Assembly: GCF_040436405.1 (NCBI RefSeq)
Contig: NZ_AP031575.1
Span: 1-64,000, forward strand
Length of the DNA stretch: 64,000 nt
DNA from: Marinomonas sp. THO17
Lineage (GTDB): Bacteria; Pseudomonadota; Gammaproteobacteria; Pseudomonadales; Marinomonadaceae
Direction: 5' to 3'
Part shown: positions 8,050-17,258 of the stretch, piece after piece
How positions within the stretch are numbered: the stretch's first letter is position 1
Layout of the letters: every line of letters starts with the position of its first letter
The notes under the pieces: model-generated
Told to the model about the DNA's origin: nothing
The model's input: only the letters and a program-made list of their open reading frames with translations
The model's database searches: none
Program-made: the position numbers and the translations under genes

Positions 8050-9672
8050 ATGAAAACATTTTTGTATAAATATTCCTCTTTTGTCACTTTTGGAACGACT
8101 TTGTTGTTTGCGCTCGTGTGCTGTTTCTGTCTGTATCTGTATGAACTTCATCATGTACAACAAAATGATCATTGGCTAAAGATACTCATGTCTACCAATG
8201 CGCAAGTCGAAGTGTTGAGCAGTTTATCGGTGAACTGGTTATTTGTTTTCAGCCCAATGTTTATTTTGACACCCCTGGGTATTTTGCTGGCGGTATTCAG
8301 TCATTACTTGATCCAGTTGCAAGCCAGCAAATTGGCGGCCATTAATGAGTATCTGGAAGTGGATCCACTCACTGGCTTAATGAGCCGCTACAAAATTCAG
8401 CAAGTGTTGGCAGAGAAGGTATCACAAAACAAACTAGAGCCTCAGTGGTTAGCCATTATGGTGCTGGATTTGGATCATTTCAAAACCATTAACGAAGCAT
8501 TTGGCCATCAGGTAGGAGACAAACTGTTAGTAAAAGTAGCGCAAAGGCTAACGTCAGTTTTCCCTGATCATGCAGAATTAGGCTATTTTGGAGGCGATGC
8601 ATTTTTAGTGATTTTGTCAGCACCAGAACATTTGTCCACGTCATGTCTGGATGATGTGGCCAAACAGGTCATTAAACAGATCAGCCAAAGTTATTTTGTC
8701 GACGATCTGACCCTGACCATAGGGTGTTCTATTGGTATTGTCACTTTCCCGGAATTTGGCAGTGACCCTATGACACTGATTAAAAACGCCGACATGGCGG
8801 TTTATGAAGCCAAGCGCTCAGGTCGTGCGACTCACCATTATTACAGTCAGGCTATGGGGCAGAGATTTGTTCGCAACGTACAAATTGAAACCCGTTTGCG
8901 CCATGCCATCGCGGAGAACCTATTGGAAATGCAATTTCAGCCTAAGGTGGATTTGCTGACGCAACAATGTATTGGCATGGAAGCCTTGCTGCGTTGGTGT
9001 GATGAAGAATTAGGTCAGGTATCGCCCTCTGAATTTGTGCCCATCGCGGAACAATCAGGGATTATTTTGCCATTAGGTGAGTGGGTATTTGAGCAAACCT
9101 TACGTCATATCGTAGAGTGGCAAAAACAAGGTATTAACGTGCCGCCCATTGCGATTAATTGCTCTGCTGAGCAACTGAAGCGCAGTGATTTTTTACCCAA
9201 TCTAAAAGCCTTACTAGAGCGTTATCAAGTAGACCCTAGATTAATAGAAGTGGAAGTCACCGAGTCTATTTTGATTGAGGACGCAGCAAGTTGCGCGGAG
9301 CTACTGAAAGAGATCAGTCAATTAGGTATTAAGTTGGCGATAGACGACTTTGGAACGGGTTACTCAAGTTTGAGTTACCTCAAAGATTTACCCATCGACT
9401 CGGTTAAAATCGACCAAGTTTTTATCCGCGACATCACTCAGGATAAAAACCATCAAGCTTTGACCAAAGCCATTATTAATCTGGGCCATGACTTGGGCTT
9501 AAAGGTGATCGCTGAGGGCATTAGCCATGACAATCAATTGGCCATGTTAAGAGAAATGCGCTGTGATGTAGGGCAAGGTTATTTATTTAGTAAAGCGCTG
9601 GCCGCCAAATCCATGAGCAGTGACCCTATCATACAAGCCCTGAGTCGAGAGGAAGTAAATGAACGAGAATGA
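8050..9672 (+). CDS. Membrane GGDEF-EAL protein, probable c-di-GMP phosphodiesterase
   Basis: A 540-residue protein with two N-terminal membrane segments (about 10-33 and 63-90), a GGDEF domain (about 100-265) and an EAL domain (about 275-530). The GGDEF catalytic motif reads GGDAF (181-185), losing the key acidic residue, so cyclase activity is unlikely. The EAL domain keeps EALLRW (Glu311), an Asn in AINCSAEQ, EVTES, the DDFGTGYSSL loop, VKIDQ, IAEG and GQGYLFS, which predicts active hydrolysis of c-di-GMP. The degenerate GGDEF domain may bind GTP as a regulator, as known in other proteins (inference). The stop lies 8 nt from the end of the convergent LysR gene. No periplasmic sensor fold is evident in the short inter-helix region. 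Confidence 0.9.
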   Translation: MKTFLYKYSSFVTFGTTLLFALVCCFCLYLYELHHVQQNDHWLKILMSTNAQVEVLSSLSVNWLFVFSPMFILTPLGILLAVFSHYLIQLQASKLAAINEYLEVDPLTGLMSRYKIQQVLAEKVSQNKLEPQWLAIMVLDLDHFKTINEAFGHQVGDKLLVKVAQRLTSVFPDHAELGYFGGDAFLVILSAPEHLSTSCLDDVAKQVIKQISQSYFVDDLTLTIGCSIGIVTFPEFGSDPMTLIKNADMAVYEAKRSGRATHHYYSQAMGQRFVRNVQIETRLRHAIAENLLEMQFQPKVDLLTQQCIGMEALLRWCDEELGQVSPSEFVPIAEQSGIILPLGEWVFEQTLRHIVEWQKQGINVPPIAINCSAEQLKRSDFLPNLKALLERYQVDPRLIEVEVTESILIEDAASCAELLKEISQLGIKLAIDDFGTGYSSLSYLKDLPIDSVKIDQVFIRDITQDKNHQALTKAIINLGHDLGLKVIAEGISHDNQLAMLREMRCDVGQGYLFSKALAAKSMSSDPIIQALSREEVNERE

Positions 9673-9680
9673 CGAATGCA

Positions 9681-10625
9681 TTACTCGTTATTTAAAGTCG
9701 CATTGCGTGCTACCTGAATCTTTAACGCTTCCCAAAACTCAATGAGATTGGGGTTCTGATTGAATTTAGAACGATATAGACGTATCTCCAGAGGGATACT
9801 CCAATTCTCTTCCCCTGCTTGCATTACTTTGCCGTAACTCATGGTATCTAACATCAGACGCTGTGGGATCCAGCCAATACCATAACCTTCTTTGACCATG
9901 GCTTTGATGCTGATGGAATGATAGTTCTCTGCTATCGTTTGTAATTGCGGAATGTCTCTTTGTCGCTGTAGATGATGATGAATAACAGGCTGTAAGAAAG
10001 AGTTTTCATAATAACCAATGTAGGGAAGAGGTTTACGTTTGGCGCCAGGTAAAGTGAATTTCGCATCGCCATTCTGTTCGATAGCAGTGTAGGGTGCTAA
10101 CGTCTCTTTGGCGATGACCAAATGTTCATATTGCTCATCGTCCAAGGTGCGAATGAAATTGATGGCAGGATGCCAATAACACATCATGATATCGGCTTGT
10201 TGATTGACTAAGGCATTGACAAAATCATTACCCAACCAAGAACTGGATTTCATATTAATGTCCAGTTCTATGCCCATATCTGCACAGAAGGGGGCAATCA
10301 TTTCTTTGTAGAAACTTAAGAAGAGTGTTTGCGTCGTCACAAAGCGAACTTGAGACTCTTCTTGTTTGCGAATTTCTTGGCAACGCGCTTTGGTATCGCG
10401 TATTTGTCGGGTAATCAGTTCCGCTGTCTGTAAAAATACCTCGCCTGCGGGAGTCAGGGATAAGGGCAAGGTATTACGGTCAATTAAAGTGACGCGCATT
10501 TCTTCTTCGAGCAATTTGATGCGCCGACTAAAGGTAGGCTGAGTGACGTTTTGCTCATCAGCGGCGCGCGAGAAGTGACGCGTTTTCGCCAGCGCTATAA
10601 AATCTTCAAGCCATCTTATTTCCAT
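9681..10625 (-). CDS. LysR family regulator (HypT/YjiE-like), last gene of peptide transporter operon
   Basis: A 314-residue regulator. The start was set at the ATG at 10623-10625, which is preceded by AGAGGAG and begins with MEIRWLEDF; an upstream in-frame ATG would overlap the ATPase gene. The N-terminal winged HTH (about 1-60) contains SRAADEQNVTQPTFSRRI. Both this and the C-terminal part (GYGIGWIPQRL, NPNLIEFWEAL) resemble my memory of the Escherichia coli hypochlorite-responsive regulator HypT/YjiE; that subfamily call is tentative. The gene follows the second transporter ATPase by 37 nt on the same strand. It may therefore autoregulate the transporter operon or simply be cotranscribed with it. 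Confidence 0.85.
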   Translation of the reverse strand: MEIRWLEDFIALAKTRHFSRAADEQNVTQPTFSRRIKLLEEEMRVTLIDRNTLPLSLTPAGEVFLQTAELITRQIRDTKARCQEIRKQEESQVRFVTTQTLFLSFYKEMIAPFCADMGIELDINMKSSSWLGNDFVNALVNQQADIMMCYWHPAINFIRTLDDEQYEHLVIAKETLAPYTAIEQNGDAKFTLPGAKRKPLPYIGYYENSFLQPVIHHHLQRQRDIPQLQTIAENYHSISIKAMVKEGYGIGWIPQRLMLDTMSYGKVMQAGEENWSIPLEIRLYRSKFNQNPNLIEFWEALKIQVARNATLNNE

Positions 10626-10662
10626 GGTCTGGCTCCTCTGATGAGAGGCTGGAGGAAATGAC

Positions 10663-11673
10663 TCATAAACGTCCCTCCTCAACTCCATGACACGCCACAC
10701 TACTGCCATCAGTTTGTAAGGTCATCACAGGGGACTCTTTGTAGCAACGTGGGTTAGCGTATGGGCATCGCGCTTGAAACACACAACCGATGGGCTTTTC
10801 AGTCGGAGTCGGTACTTCACCGATTAATCGAATGGGATCTGCGGCGTTGGAATCCAAACGTGGAATAGCAGACAACAAGGCTTGGGTATAAGGGTGTTTT
10901 GGCGTACTAAACAGGGTTGCTGTGGTGGCCAATTCACAAATACTGCCAAGGTACATCACGGCAACACGATTGGCGAAATGCTCAACCACCGCCAGATCGT
11001 GGGTAATAAACAGATAACTAAGCTTATGCTCCTGTTGCTTATCCATCATCAGATTCAGTACTTGTGCCTGAACCGATACATCCAATGCAGATAAAGGCTC
11101 ATCGGCAACAATAAACTGCGGTTCTACCGATAACGCGCGCGCCAAACTGATACGCTGACGTTGACCACCAGAGAACTCATGTGGGTAGCGGTCTGAGCTG
11201 TTGCCACTGATGCCAACAGAAGCCAATAACGCGTCGACTTTTTCATCTACTGCTGAGAGTGATAATTGCGGATTATGAAAAGCAATGGGTTCGCTTAATG
11301 TTTGATAAACCGTCATACGAGGGTTCAAGGAAGCATAAGGGTTTTGGAAAACCATTTGCATTGAACGTCGGAATAGCATGCGCTGACGGTTATTTAGGTG
11401 ATCGATGCGCTGATCTTGGAAATGGATTTCACCAGCGGTCGGCTCAGTTAACCCCATGATGGTCCTCGCCAGTGTGGACTTGCCACAGCCGGTTTCGCCT
11501 ACTACACATAAGGTTTCACCTTCATGAATGGTTAAGTTGACACCATTTAGGGCAAAAATTTCATTTTGTTGGCGTTGCCATTTACCATGACGAAGACGCC
11601 AGCGGCTCAGCCAGCTCAACTCGGAGCGAAAGACTTTTTCTAAACCGCTGATTTGGATAAGAGGGCGACTCAT
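10663..11673 (-). CDS. Peptide ABC transporter ATP-binding protein (OppF/DppF type)
   Basis: An ABC ATPase of about 336 residues. It has a Walker A motif GETGCGKST, signature FSGGQRQRISLARAL, Walker B FIVADEPLSALD and the Opp/Dpp C-terminal extension with four cysteines (CVFQARCPYANPRC), the usual iron-sulfur or oligopeptide/dipeptide extension. Two adjacent ATGs exist: the first (11674-11676) overlaps the previous stop as ATGA but lies only 1 nt after AAGGAGG. The second (11671-11673) has a better 4-nt spacing, and I chose it. It pairs with the preceding ATPase as the energy-coupling heterodimer of the importer. Confidence 0.92.
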   Translation of the reverse strand: MSRPLIQISGLEKVFRSELSWLSRWRLRHGKWQRQQNEIFALNGVNLTIHEGETLCVVGETGCGKSTLARTIMGLTEPTAGEIHFQDQRIDHLNNRQRMLFRRSMQMVFQNPYASLNPRMTVYQTLSEPIAFHNPQLSLSAVDEKVDALLASVGISGNSSDRYPHEFSGGQRQRISLARALSVEPQFIVADEPLSALDVSVQAQVLNLMMDKQQEHKLSYLFITHDLAVVEHFANRVAVMYLGSICELATTATLFSTPKHPYTQALLSAIPRLDSNAADPIRLIGEVPTPTEKPIGCVFQARCPYANPRCYKESPVMTLQTDGSSVACHGVEEGRL

Positions 11674-12665
11674 CATTCCTCCTTATCCGCTGCGAATTCA
11701 TTGAGCATGTCTTCCACCATGAAACAGGCCACACTGGAACCCCCCGTGTAAATGAAATCCGGTTGCTGGTGACGACATTGTTCAGTGGCATAAGGACAGC
11801 GGGGGTGGAAAGCACAACCACTGGGGCGATCGGCCAAAGATGGCATGCTGCCTTTGATTTGATTTAACCTCTGGCCCGGCAGAGCCATTTGCGGTAGGGC
11901 GTTCAACAAGCCTTGAGTATAAGGATGCTGTGGATCATTGATAATTTCTAAGGTTGGCCCTTCTTCAATAATTTGTCCTGCGTACATAACCAAGGTACGT
12001 TCCGCGACCTTAGACACCACGCCTAAATCGTGACTGATCAGAATCAGCGCCACCCCATTGTCGCGACAAATGGCTAAGAGTAGCTGTAGAATCTCCGCCT
12101 GAATCGTCACATCCAGTGCAGTAGTGGGTTCATCAGCAATAATGATGTCTGGGTTCAACAAGAGCACGGAGGCTATGATTACCCGTTGGCGCATGCCACC
12201 AGACAGTTCATGAGGGTACTGATCAAAACGTCTTTCTGGTGAGGCGATTTGCACGTGACGAAGTTTTTCAATGGCGATATTGCGCGCATCTTTATAGGAA
12301 ATTTTGGTGTGGCTGCGAATGGTTTCCACCAGCTGATCACCAATGGTGATCACTGGATTAAGGGTCATCATAGGATCTTGAAAAATCATCGCAATGCGCT
12401 TGCCTCGAATCTCTTGCAGCTGGCGTAGGCCCATTTTGGTGATGTCTTTGTTATCTAACTTAATGGCACCCGAATGAATGTAACCCGGTTTGCCAATGAG
12501 ATTGACAATAGAGAAACCTAAAACCGATTTGCCTGCACCAGATTCACCCACAATGGCAATGCGCTCACCGCGTTTCAGAGTGAAACTGACGTCAATAAGC
12601 GCAGCCAGTTCCTGCTTCTTAAAATGAAAATTGACATTGAGATGTTCGACGCTTAACAGGTTCAT
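11673..12665 (-). CDS. Peptide ABC transporter ATP-binding protein (OppD/DppD type)
   Basis: A 330-residue ABC ATPase with Walker A GESGAGKS, signature LSGGMRQRV, Walker [14 protein letters not shown] and the C-terminal oligopeptide/dipeptide extension containing [14 protein letters not shown]. It starts 2 nt after the stop of the preceding permease gene. Its own stop overlaps the first ATG of the next ATPase gene by 4 nt, so translation is tightly coupled. It is the OppD/DppD partner in this five-component importer. Peptide versus other substrate (for example nickel, opines or glutathione) cannot be resolved from the ATPases. Confidence 0.92.
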   Translation of the reverse strand: MNLLSVEHLNVNFHFKKQELAALIDVSFTLKRGERIAIVGESGAGKSVLGFSIVNLIGKPGYIHSGAIKLDNKDITKMGLRQLQEIRGKRIAMIFQDPMMTLNPVITIGDQLVETIRSHTKISYKDARNIAIEKLRHVQIASPERRFDQYPHELSGGMRQRVIIASVLLLNPDIIIADEPTTALDVTIQAEILQLLLAICRDNGVALILISHDLGVVSKVAERTLVMYAGQIIEEGPTLEIINDPQHPYTQGLLNALPQMALPGQRLNQIKGSMPSLADRPSGCAFHPRCPYATEQCRHQQPDFIYTGGSSVACFMVEDMLNEFAADKEE

Positions 12666-12667
12666 AA

Positions 12668-13606
12668 TCAGTCTTTGTAAGCCCTTGGATTAAGGTGGTC
12701 GCGTAACCAATCACCTAACAAATTCATGGCCAGTATTAAAATGATCAAGGTGATGCTGGGAATCACACAGATCCACCAAGAGCCAGCAAACATATAGGCC
12801 ACACCTTCTGAAATCAGTGAGCCTAAGGAAGGTTCGGTGGATGGCATTCCCAAACCTAAGAAAGATAGGGCAGCTTCAGCCACAATGGCATTGGCAATTT
12901 GTACCGTAAAAATGACCAATACCGGCGATAAGGTATTGGGTAAAATATGACGGAACATGATGCGAGTTTGACTGATGCCCATTACTCGAGCGGCATCCAC
13001 ATATTCTTTCTGCTTTTCAGCTAACACGGAAGCGCGAATGGTACGGGCAAACAGAGGCCATTCTGTGAGGCCAATCACCAGAATTAACACCAGCATGGCC
13101 AATTGTTGATACATGGCGATGCCAAAAATGGATTGAAAAATGGCCAAAAAGACAATGGCTACCATCATGTTGGAAAAAGACAACTGAATGTCGGCGCAGC
13201 GCATCAAAAAATTGTCGACACGACCGCCTAGGTAACCGGCAATTAAACCAATGCAAATGCCCAAACTGGCCTGCAAAATAACGGCACAGACGCCTATGGT
13301 TAAAGACAAACGCGTACCATAAAGAATAATGGAAAGCAGATCTCGACCTTGTCCATCCGTTCCCAACAAAAAGCGGTAATCTTGACTGATCCAGCTCGGT
13401 GCAATCTCAGCGTTAATTAAGTCCATAAAGGCCGGGTCGTCTACATCAAAAGGTGCGACCAATGGGGCCAATAGAGCCACTATGCAGTAGAAGATAAAAA
13501 TAAACAGGGCCAACATGGCCAGTTTATCGCCAGCAAAGCCACTTAGCATATGGCGCCAACGGCTACCAGAGATGGGGGGTGAAAGGTCGTATTTTAAGGG
13601 CTTCAT
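12668..13606 (-). CDS. Peptide ABC transporter permease (OppC/DppC type)
   Basis: A 312-residue inner membrane permease. The start is the ATG at 13604-13606 (MKPLKYDL), which overlaps the stop of the upstream permease gene as ATGA; the frame stays open further upstream only as a shadow of that gene. It has an OppC-type N-terminal helix, then the periplasmic segment with FLLGTDGQGRDLLS. The BPD_transp_1 core follows, with the EAA-loop region EYVDAARVMGISQTRIMFRHILPN. These are hallmarks of the DppC/OppC branch. It forms the translocation pore with the DppB-type permease. Confidence 0.92.
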   Translation of the reverse strand: MKPLKYDLSPPISGSRWRHMLSGFAGDKLAMLALFIFIFYCIVALLAPLVAPFDVDDPAFMDLINAEIAPSWISQDYRFLLGTDGQGRDLLSIILYGTRLSLTIGVCAVILQASLGICIGLIAGYLGGRVDNFLMRCADIQLSFSNMMVAIVFLAIFQSIFGIAMYQQLAMLVLILVIGLTEWPLFARTIRASVLAEKQKEYVDAARVMGISQTRIMFRHILPNTLSPVLVIFTVQIANAIVAEAALSFLGLGMPSTEPSLGSLISEGVAYMFAGSWWICVIPSITLIILILAMNLLGDWLRDHLNPRAYKD

Positions 13607-14583
13607 AATCCGTGACTCGCTACACGAACGGTTGGGTTGACTAGACCGTAAACTAAATCCACTAAGGTATTCATTACCACGAACATGCTGCCGACCACCA
13701 GTAGATAAGTGGAAATTAAAGGGGTGTCGACACGACTGACCGCATCCATGAACAAAAAGCCCATGCCTGGCCATTGGAAAATGGTTTCTGTCAGAATGGT
13801 ATAGGCCACTAGGGTGCCAGCTTGAATGCCGCCTATGGTAATAATAGGGAGCATGGTGTTTTTAAGGGCATGGAAAAAATAAATACGTGGTGCGGACAGA
13901 CCTTTAGACCAAGCGAATCGAATGTATTCGGACTGCAACACCTCACTCATTTCTGAGCGAATAAGACGAACAAAAATGGGGGTTAAGGCGATTGCTAAGG
14001 ACAAACTGGGTAAGAGTAAGTGATTCAAACCATCCTTAGTAAAGAGGCCGCTTTCCCAAATGCCAAATAGCATGATGGTTTCCCCTCGGCCGAAGCTAGG
14101 CGCAAGATTCCATTGGACAGAAAACAAATACACCATAAAGATGGCAATGATAAAGATGGGAATCGACAAACCAATTGAACTAATGAACATGATCAAACGT
14201 GATAACACATGCCTTGGTTTGATGGCCGTAATGATGCCAAAAGGCGTAGCGATCAAGATGACAAGTAAAATGGCGCATAAAGCCAATTCTATGGTGGCAG
14301 GCACTTTTTTCAAAATCACATCGATAGTCGGTTCCTTGTAGTAGTAAGAAGTACCAAAATCCCCCGCTAGGGCATTTTTGGCGAATCTGGCGTATTGCAC
14401 CAAGAAACCGTCGTTTAGCCCAAGTTCTTCCCGTAGCTGTTCTCGTACCTCAGGTGTGACCGTCATACCTACCATCTGGCGCACAGGGTCACCCAGCCTG
14501 TCCTGAATGGCAAAGCTGATGAGGCTGATGACGATTAACACAAAACAAGCTTGGATTAGACGTCGTATTAAAAACACTATCAT
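13603..14583 (-). CDS. Peptide ABC transporter permease (OppB/DppB type)
   Basis: A 326-residue permease with six predicted membrane helices. The DppB-type N-terminus carries RLIQACFVLIVISLISF and GDPVRQMVG, and the EAA loop SEYIRFAWSKGLSAPRIYFFHALKN is followed by LVAYTILTETIFQWPGMG. It begins 62 nt after the substrate-binding protein gene and overlaps the next permease start by 4 nt. Together with the downstream permease and two ATPases it forms a complete importer. It is a normal family member without visible defects. Confidence 0.92.
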   Translation of the reverse strand: MIVFLIRRLIQACFVLIVISLISFAIQDRLGDPVRQMVGMTVTPEVREQLREELGLNDGFLVQYARFAKNALAGDFGTSYYYKEPTIDVILKKVPATIELALCAILLVILIATPFGIITAIKPRHVLSRLIMFISSIGLSIPIFIIAIFMVYLFSVQWNLAPSFGRGETIMLFGIWESGLFTKDGLNHLLLPSLSLAIALTPIFVRLIRSEMSEVLQSEYIRFAWSKGLSAPRIYFFHALKNTMLPIITIGGIQAGTLVAYTILTETIFQWPGMGFLFMDAVSRVDTPLISTYLLVVGSMFVVMNTLVDLVYGLVNPTVRVASHGL

Positions 14584-14645
14584 CCGACTATCCCTTTGCG
14601 CATCTGCAAATTAACCATGTCCAGCAAACTGCAGAGGATGGCGCA

Positions 14646-16175
14646 TTATTGTTCAATGAATAAATCTCCGATATAGGGATAGTTGCGATCATTAACTATG
14701 TCTTTGATTTTGACTTTATCTTTGGCGGCCCAAGTTAAATATTGCCAATACAGGGGAACCACTGCGGCCTCCTGATATAAGGTTTTCTCAATGCCTTGTA
14801 ATAAACGCAGACGCCTTTCAGGATTGAGTTCTTGATTGGCTTGGCGAATATCATTGGTAATGCTCGGGTTGCAGTATTCACTGGCATTATAAGCGCCGAG
14901 ACCGGTTTGCGCATCCCGACAAGCGATAATAAATTCAAACAAATTATTGGAATCGACTGTGTCAGATTGCCAGCCCAACATCATGATGTCGGCACTTCGG
15001 TCGTCAAATTCTTTAAAATATTGTGCCTTGGGCAAGGTTTTAAGATCCACCTTGATATTAATCTTAGCCAGCATTGCCGCCACGGCCTGAGCTACTTTTT
15101 CATCATTGGTGTAGCGATTATTGGGTGCCATCATACTGACACGAAATCCTTGCTCGTAACCGGCTTGCTGCATCAGTTGTTTGGCTTTCGCCAGATCGTA
15201 TTCTGGTACTAGGTCTGCCACATGGCCAAGAAAGCGATCCGGACTGAGCTGGCCTGCTGGCGCTGCATAACCTCGCAGAATTTTCTCTACAATAAGATTT
15301 TGATTGATGGCCAGGTTAATGGCTTTTCGAACTCGTATGTCCTGAAATTCTTGACGCCTTTGCTGATTCATATGCAGCAATAAAATCCGCGTACTGGGCA
15401 TGGTGACCAGTTGAATGCCTTTGGTGTTTTGGGTGCGTTTTATGTCGATGGGTGAAACGGGGAAAATAAAATCCACATCGCCAGACAGTAAAGCGGCAAG
15501 GCGAGTAGCGTCAGTATTAATGGGCGTGAAGATGAGTTTGTCTACATTGCCCGGTGAGTCAGTATCCCAATAATCTGGATTGCGTTTAAACTCAAGACGA
15601 GAGCCAAGTTCGCGTTTCTCTAATATAAATGGCCCTGTCCCAGACACATTACGAGAGGCAAAGGTTTCACCGTATTTGACTATCTCATCTTTACCTTGAT
15701 AGAAGCGTCTGTCCATAGGAAAAACATAGGTCATGATGTTGAGTACTAAGGGGTTGGGTTTGGCACTATGAACATCAAGGGTAAAGTCGTCTATCAAGCT
15801 TACCGATTGTATGGTGTCGAACATGGCACGAAAATCCACGGAACCTTTAAGACGATTAATGGTATAGGCTACGTCTTTTGCAGTGAATGGATTACCAGTA
15901 TGAAAACGCACATTTTTGCGTAACAGGAAGCGTGTAGTGGTTGGATTAATTTGTTGCCATTGGGTTGCCAATCTGGGTTCAAAGCTGCCATCTTGACGCC
16001 ATCTTAATAATGGATCAAAAGTCAGATGGGAAAATTGCAATGTGCCCTCAGACAATTGTTCATGAGGATCCAGTGAAATAGGGTCGGCGTCAAAGGCCAT
16101 TCTTAATGTCACAGACATAGCTTGGCTGCTGAAGAGCAAGCTCAGACAGCAAACAAATATAACCTTAACATTCAT
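14646..16175 (-). CDS. Peptide ABC transporter periplasmic substrate-binding protein (SBP family 5)
   Basis: A 509-residue solute-binding protein. The Sec signal peptide (about residues 1-19) has a VIFVCCLSLLFSSQA hydrophobic core and no lipobox cysteine after it, so the protein is probably soluble in the periplasm. The mature part shows the family 5 features: DADPISLDPHEQLSEG near the N-terminus, FHTGNPFTAKDVAYTINRL, and a GTGPFIL stretch. It is the first gene of a five-gene importer operon plus LysR regulator. The family covers dipeptides, oligopeptides, nickel, heme and glutathione; the ligand is not deducible by eye. The upstream AT-rich 200 bp should hold the operon promoter. Confidence 0.92.
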   Translation of the reverse strand: MNVKVIFVCCLSLLFSSQAMSVTLRMAFDADPISLDPHEQLSEGTLQFSHLTFDPLLRWRQDGSFEPRLATQWQQINPTTTRFLLRKNVRFHTGNPFTAKDVAYTINRLKGSVDFRAMFDTIQSVSLIDDFTLDVHSAKPNPLVLNIMTYVFPMDRRFYQGKDEIVKYGETFASRNVSGTGPFILEKRELGSRLEFKRNPDYWDTDSPGNVDKLIFTPINTDATRLAALLSGDVDFIFPVSPIDIKRTQNTKGIQLVTMPSTRILLLHMNQQRRQEFQDIRVRKAINLAINQNLIVEKILRGYAAPAGQLSPDRFLGHVADLVPEYDLAKAKQLMQQAGYEQGFRVSMMAPNNRYTNDEKVAQAVAAMLAKINIKVDLKTLPKAQYFKEFDDRSADIMMLGWQSDTVDSNNLFEFIIACRDAQTGLGAYNASEYCNPSITNDIRQANQELNPERRLRLLQGIEKTLYQEAAVVPLYWQYLTWAAKDKVKIKDIVNDRNYPYIGDLFIEQ

Positions 16176-16385
16176 TTTTATGAGTTCTCTTTTGTAATGC
16201 TTTGCCTTCCATCTAGGGCAGAAGGTCTATTAGGTTTTCTCTAACGTCTTAATTTACTTTGTTTGTTTTTCTGATTTTGACCATATAGACAATCAGGGTA
16301 TTCTGACAAACTTGTCATAAAAAAGACAGTTATCGAATAGTGCATGACGTATTTAGGTAATTTCCTCAGCATGGAATGATATTGC

Positions 16386-16964
16386 ATGAATTATTTTGCT
16401 CATTTACACATTGCCAGCTTAACCCAAACATCCTGGGCAGGAAATTTATTGGGGGATTTTCCGGTGCAAGCGGCGGATCTGGAAGCAGATTTGCTCGAAG
16501 GTTGGCGCTTACATCAAATGGTGGATGTGTGGGTGGATGATCATCCAGCAAGTCAGAACTTTAGAGCTTTACCAAGGCAAGGACGCAGGCGATTTGCGGG
16601 TATTGTCCAAGACATTGCCATGGATTATTGGTTAATACGTTATTGGACTGACTTCAGTGACGAAGCTTTGAGCGATTTTTGTCAGCGTGCAGTATGCGGC
16701 TTGGCTGAAGACAAAGCACGTTGTCCCACTCGTTTACAAGGTATGATTGCTTCATTGGAAGCCTCTAACTGGCTGGCCAATTTAGGACGCCAAGAGGGGG
16801 TAGAGAGGGCCATTTATTCTATTATGCGCCGCTGGCGACATGGTCATCATTTACAGGCTTTTGTGGATGAGTTGCCCATGGTACTAGAACAAGCAGAGCA
16901 ACCTTTTTTGCAACTCTATCCTGAGCTATTGGCTTTTATAACGGCACAAAAGAAAGCTACATAA
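16386..16964 (+). CDS. acpH: Acyl carrier protein phosphodiesterase
   Basis: A 192-residue protein matching AcpH (DUF479): it begins MNYFAHLHIA and keeps the family motifs GNLLGDFPV, WRLHQMVDVWVDDHP and GIVQDIAMDYWLI. These supply the His/Asp metal ligands of this HD-like phosphodiesterase. It removes the 4'-phosphopantetheine arm from holo-ACP, giving apo-ACP. Length equals that of the Escherichia coli enzyme (193). It stands alone; the hairpin after its stop has its U-tract on the opposite strand and does not look like its own terminator. Confidence 0.9.
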   Translation: MNYFAHLHIASLTQTSWAGNLLGDFPVQAADLEADLLEGWRLHQMVDVWVDDHPASQNFRALPRQGRRRFAGIVQDIAMDYWLIRYWTDFSDEALSDFCQRAVCGLAEDKARCPTRLQGMIASLEASNWLANLGRQEGVERAIYSIMRRWRHGHHLQAFVDELPMVLEQAEQPFLQLYPELLAFITAQKKAT

Positions 16965-16997
16965 AAAAGCCGAGGCTATCACACGCATAACCTCGGC
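16963..16997 (-). terminator. Intrinsic terminator, minus strand
   Basis: Stem GCCGAGG/CCTCGGC extended by TAT/ATA with a 7-nt loop. A run of six A on the plus strand (16963-16968) reads as a U-tract only in minus-strand transcripts. It defines the 3' end of the candidate small RNA. Confidence 0.7.
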
Positions 16998-17082
16998 GGA
17001 ATGAGCCGCAATGGCTCGATCGAGAGAACAGTCAAACCCAATTCATCTCAGGTGCAGAAGTCTGAATGAGGGCGGATTCGAC
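16963..17082 (-). ncRNA. Candidate minus-strand small RNA with intrinsic terminator
   Basis: On the minus strand a -10-like TATACT (plus-strand AGTATA, 17089-17094) lies about 120 nt upstream of a strong intrinsic terminator: CCGAGG stem arms at 16969-16979 and 16987-16997, followed by six U. A second hairpin (GAGCC/GGCTC, 17003-17017) precedes it. No protein gene on this strand could use this terminator, and on the plus strand the stem lacks a T-tract. A good -35 box was not found. A 13-codon ORF (MSNPPSF...) starts close to the predicted 5' end but has no ribosome binding site. The RNA is an inference; I do not recognise a known family. Confidence 0.45.
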
Positions 17083-17258
17083 ATTTTTAGTATAGAAGCA
17101 AGCCTAGGTTGACTGTGTTGATCTAAGTCAGTGGGTGGTGTCTTTTTAAGGAATCTTGTTAACGAAAAGGATTATATGAGGAATCAGTAACTTAGTTGCT
17201 AGGCTTGTGCTAGAATCCGCAGCCAGCAAGCAACGCAAAGTAAAATGGGGGAACTAGG

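Noticed and set aside
13607..13774. N-terminal extension of the OppC/DppC-type permease
   Set aside because: It is the out-of-frame shadow of the upstream permease; the ATGA overlap gives the natural start.
16969..16997. Plus-strand terminator of acpH
   Set aside because: The stem is followed by GGAATGAG on the plus strand with no T-tract; the U-tract exists only on the minus strand.
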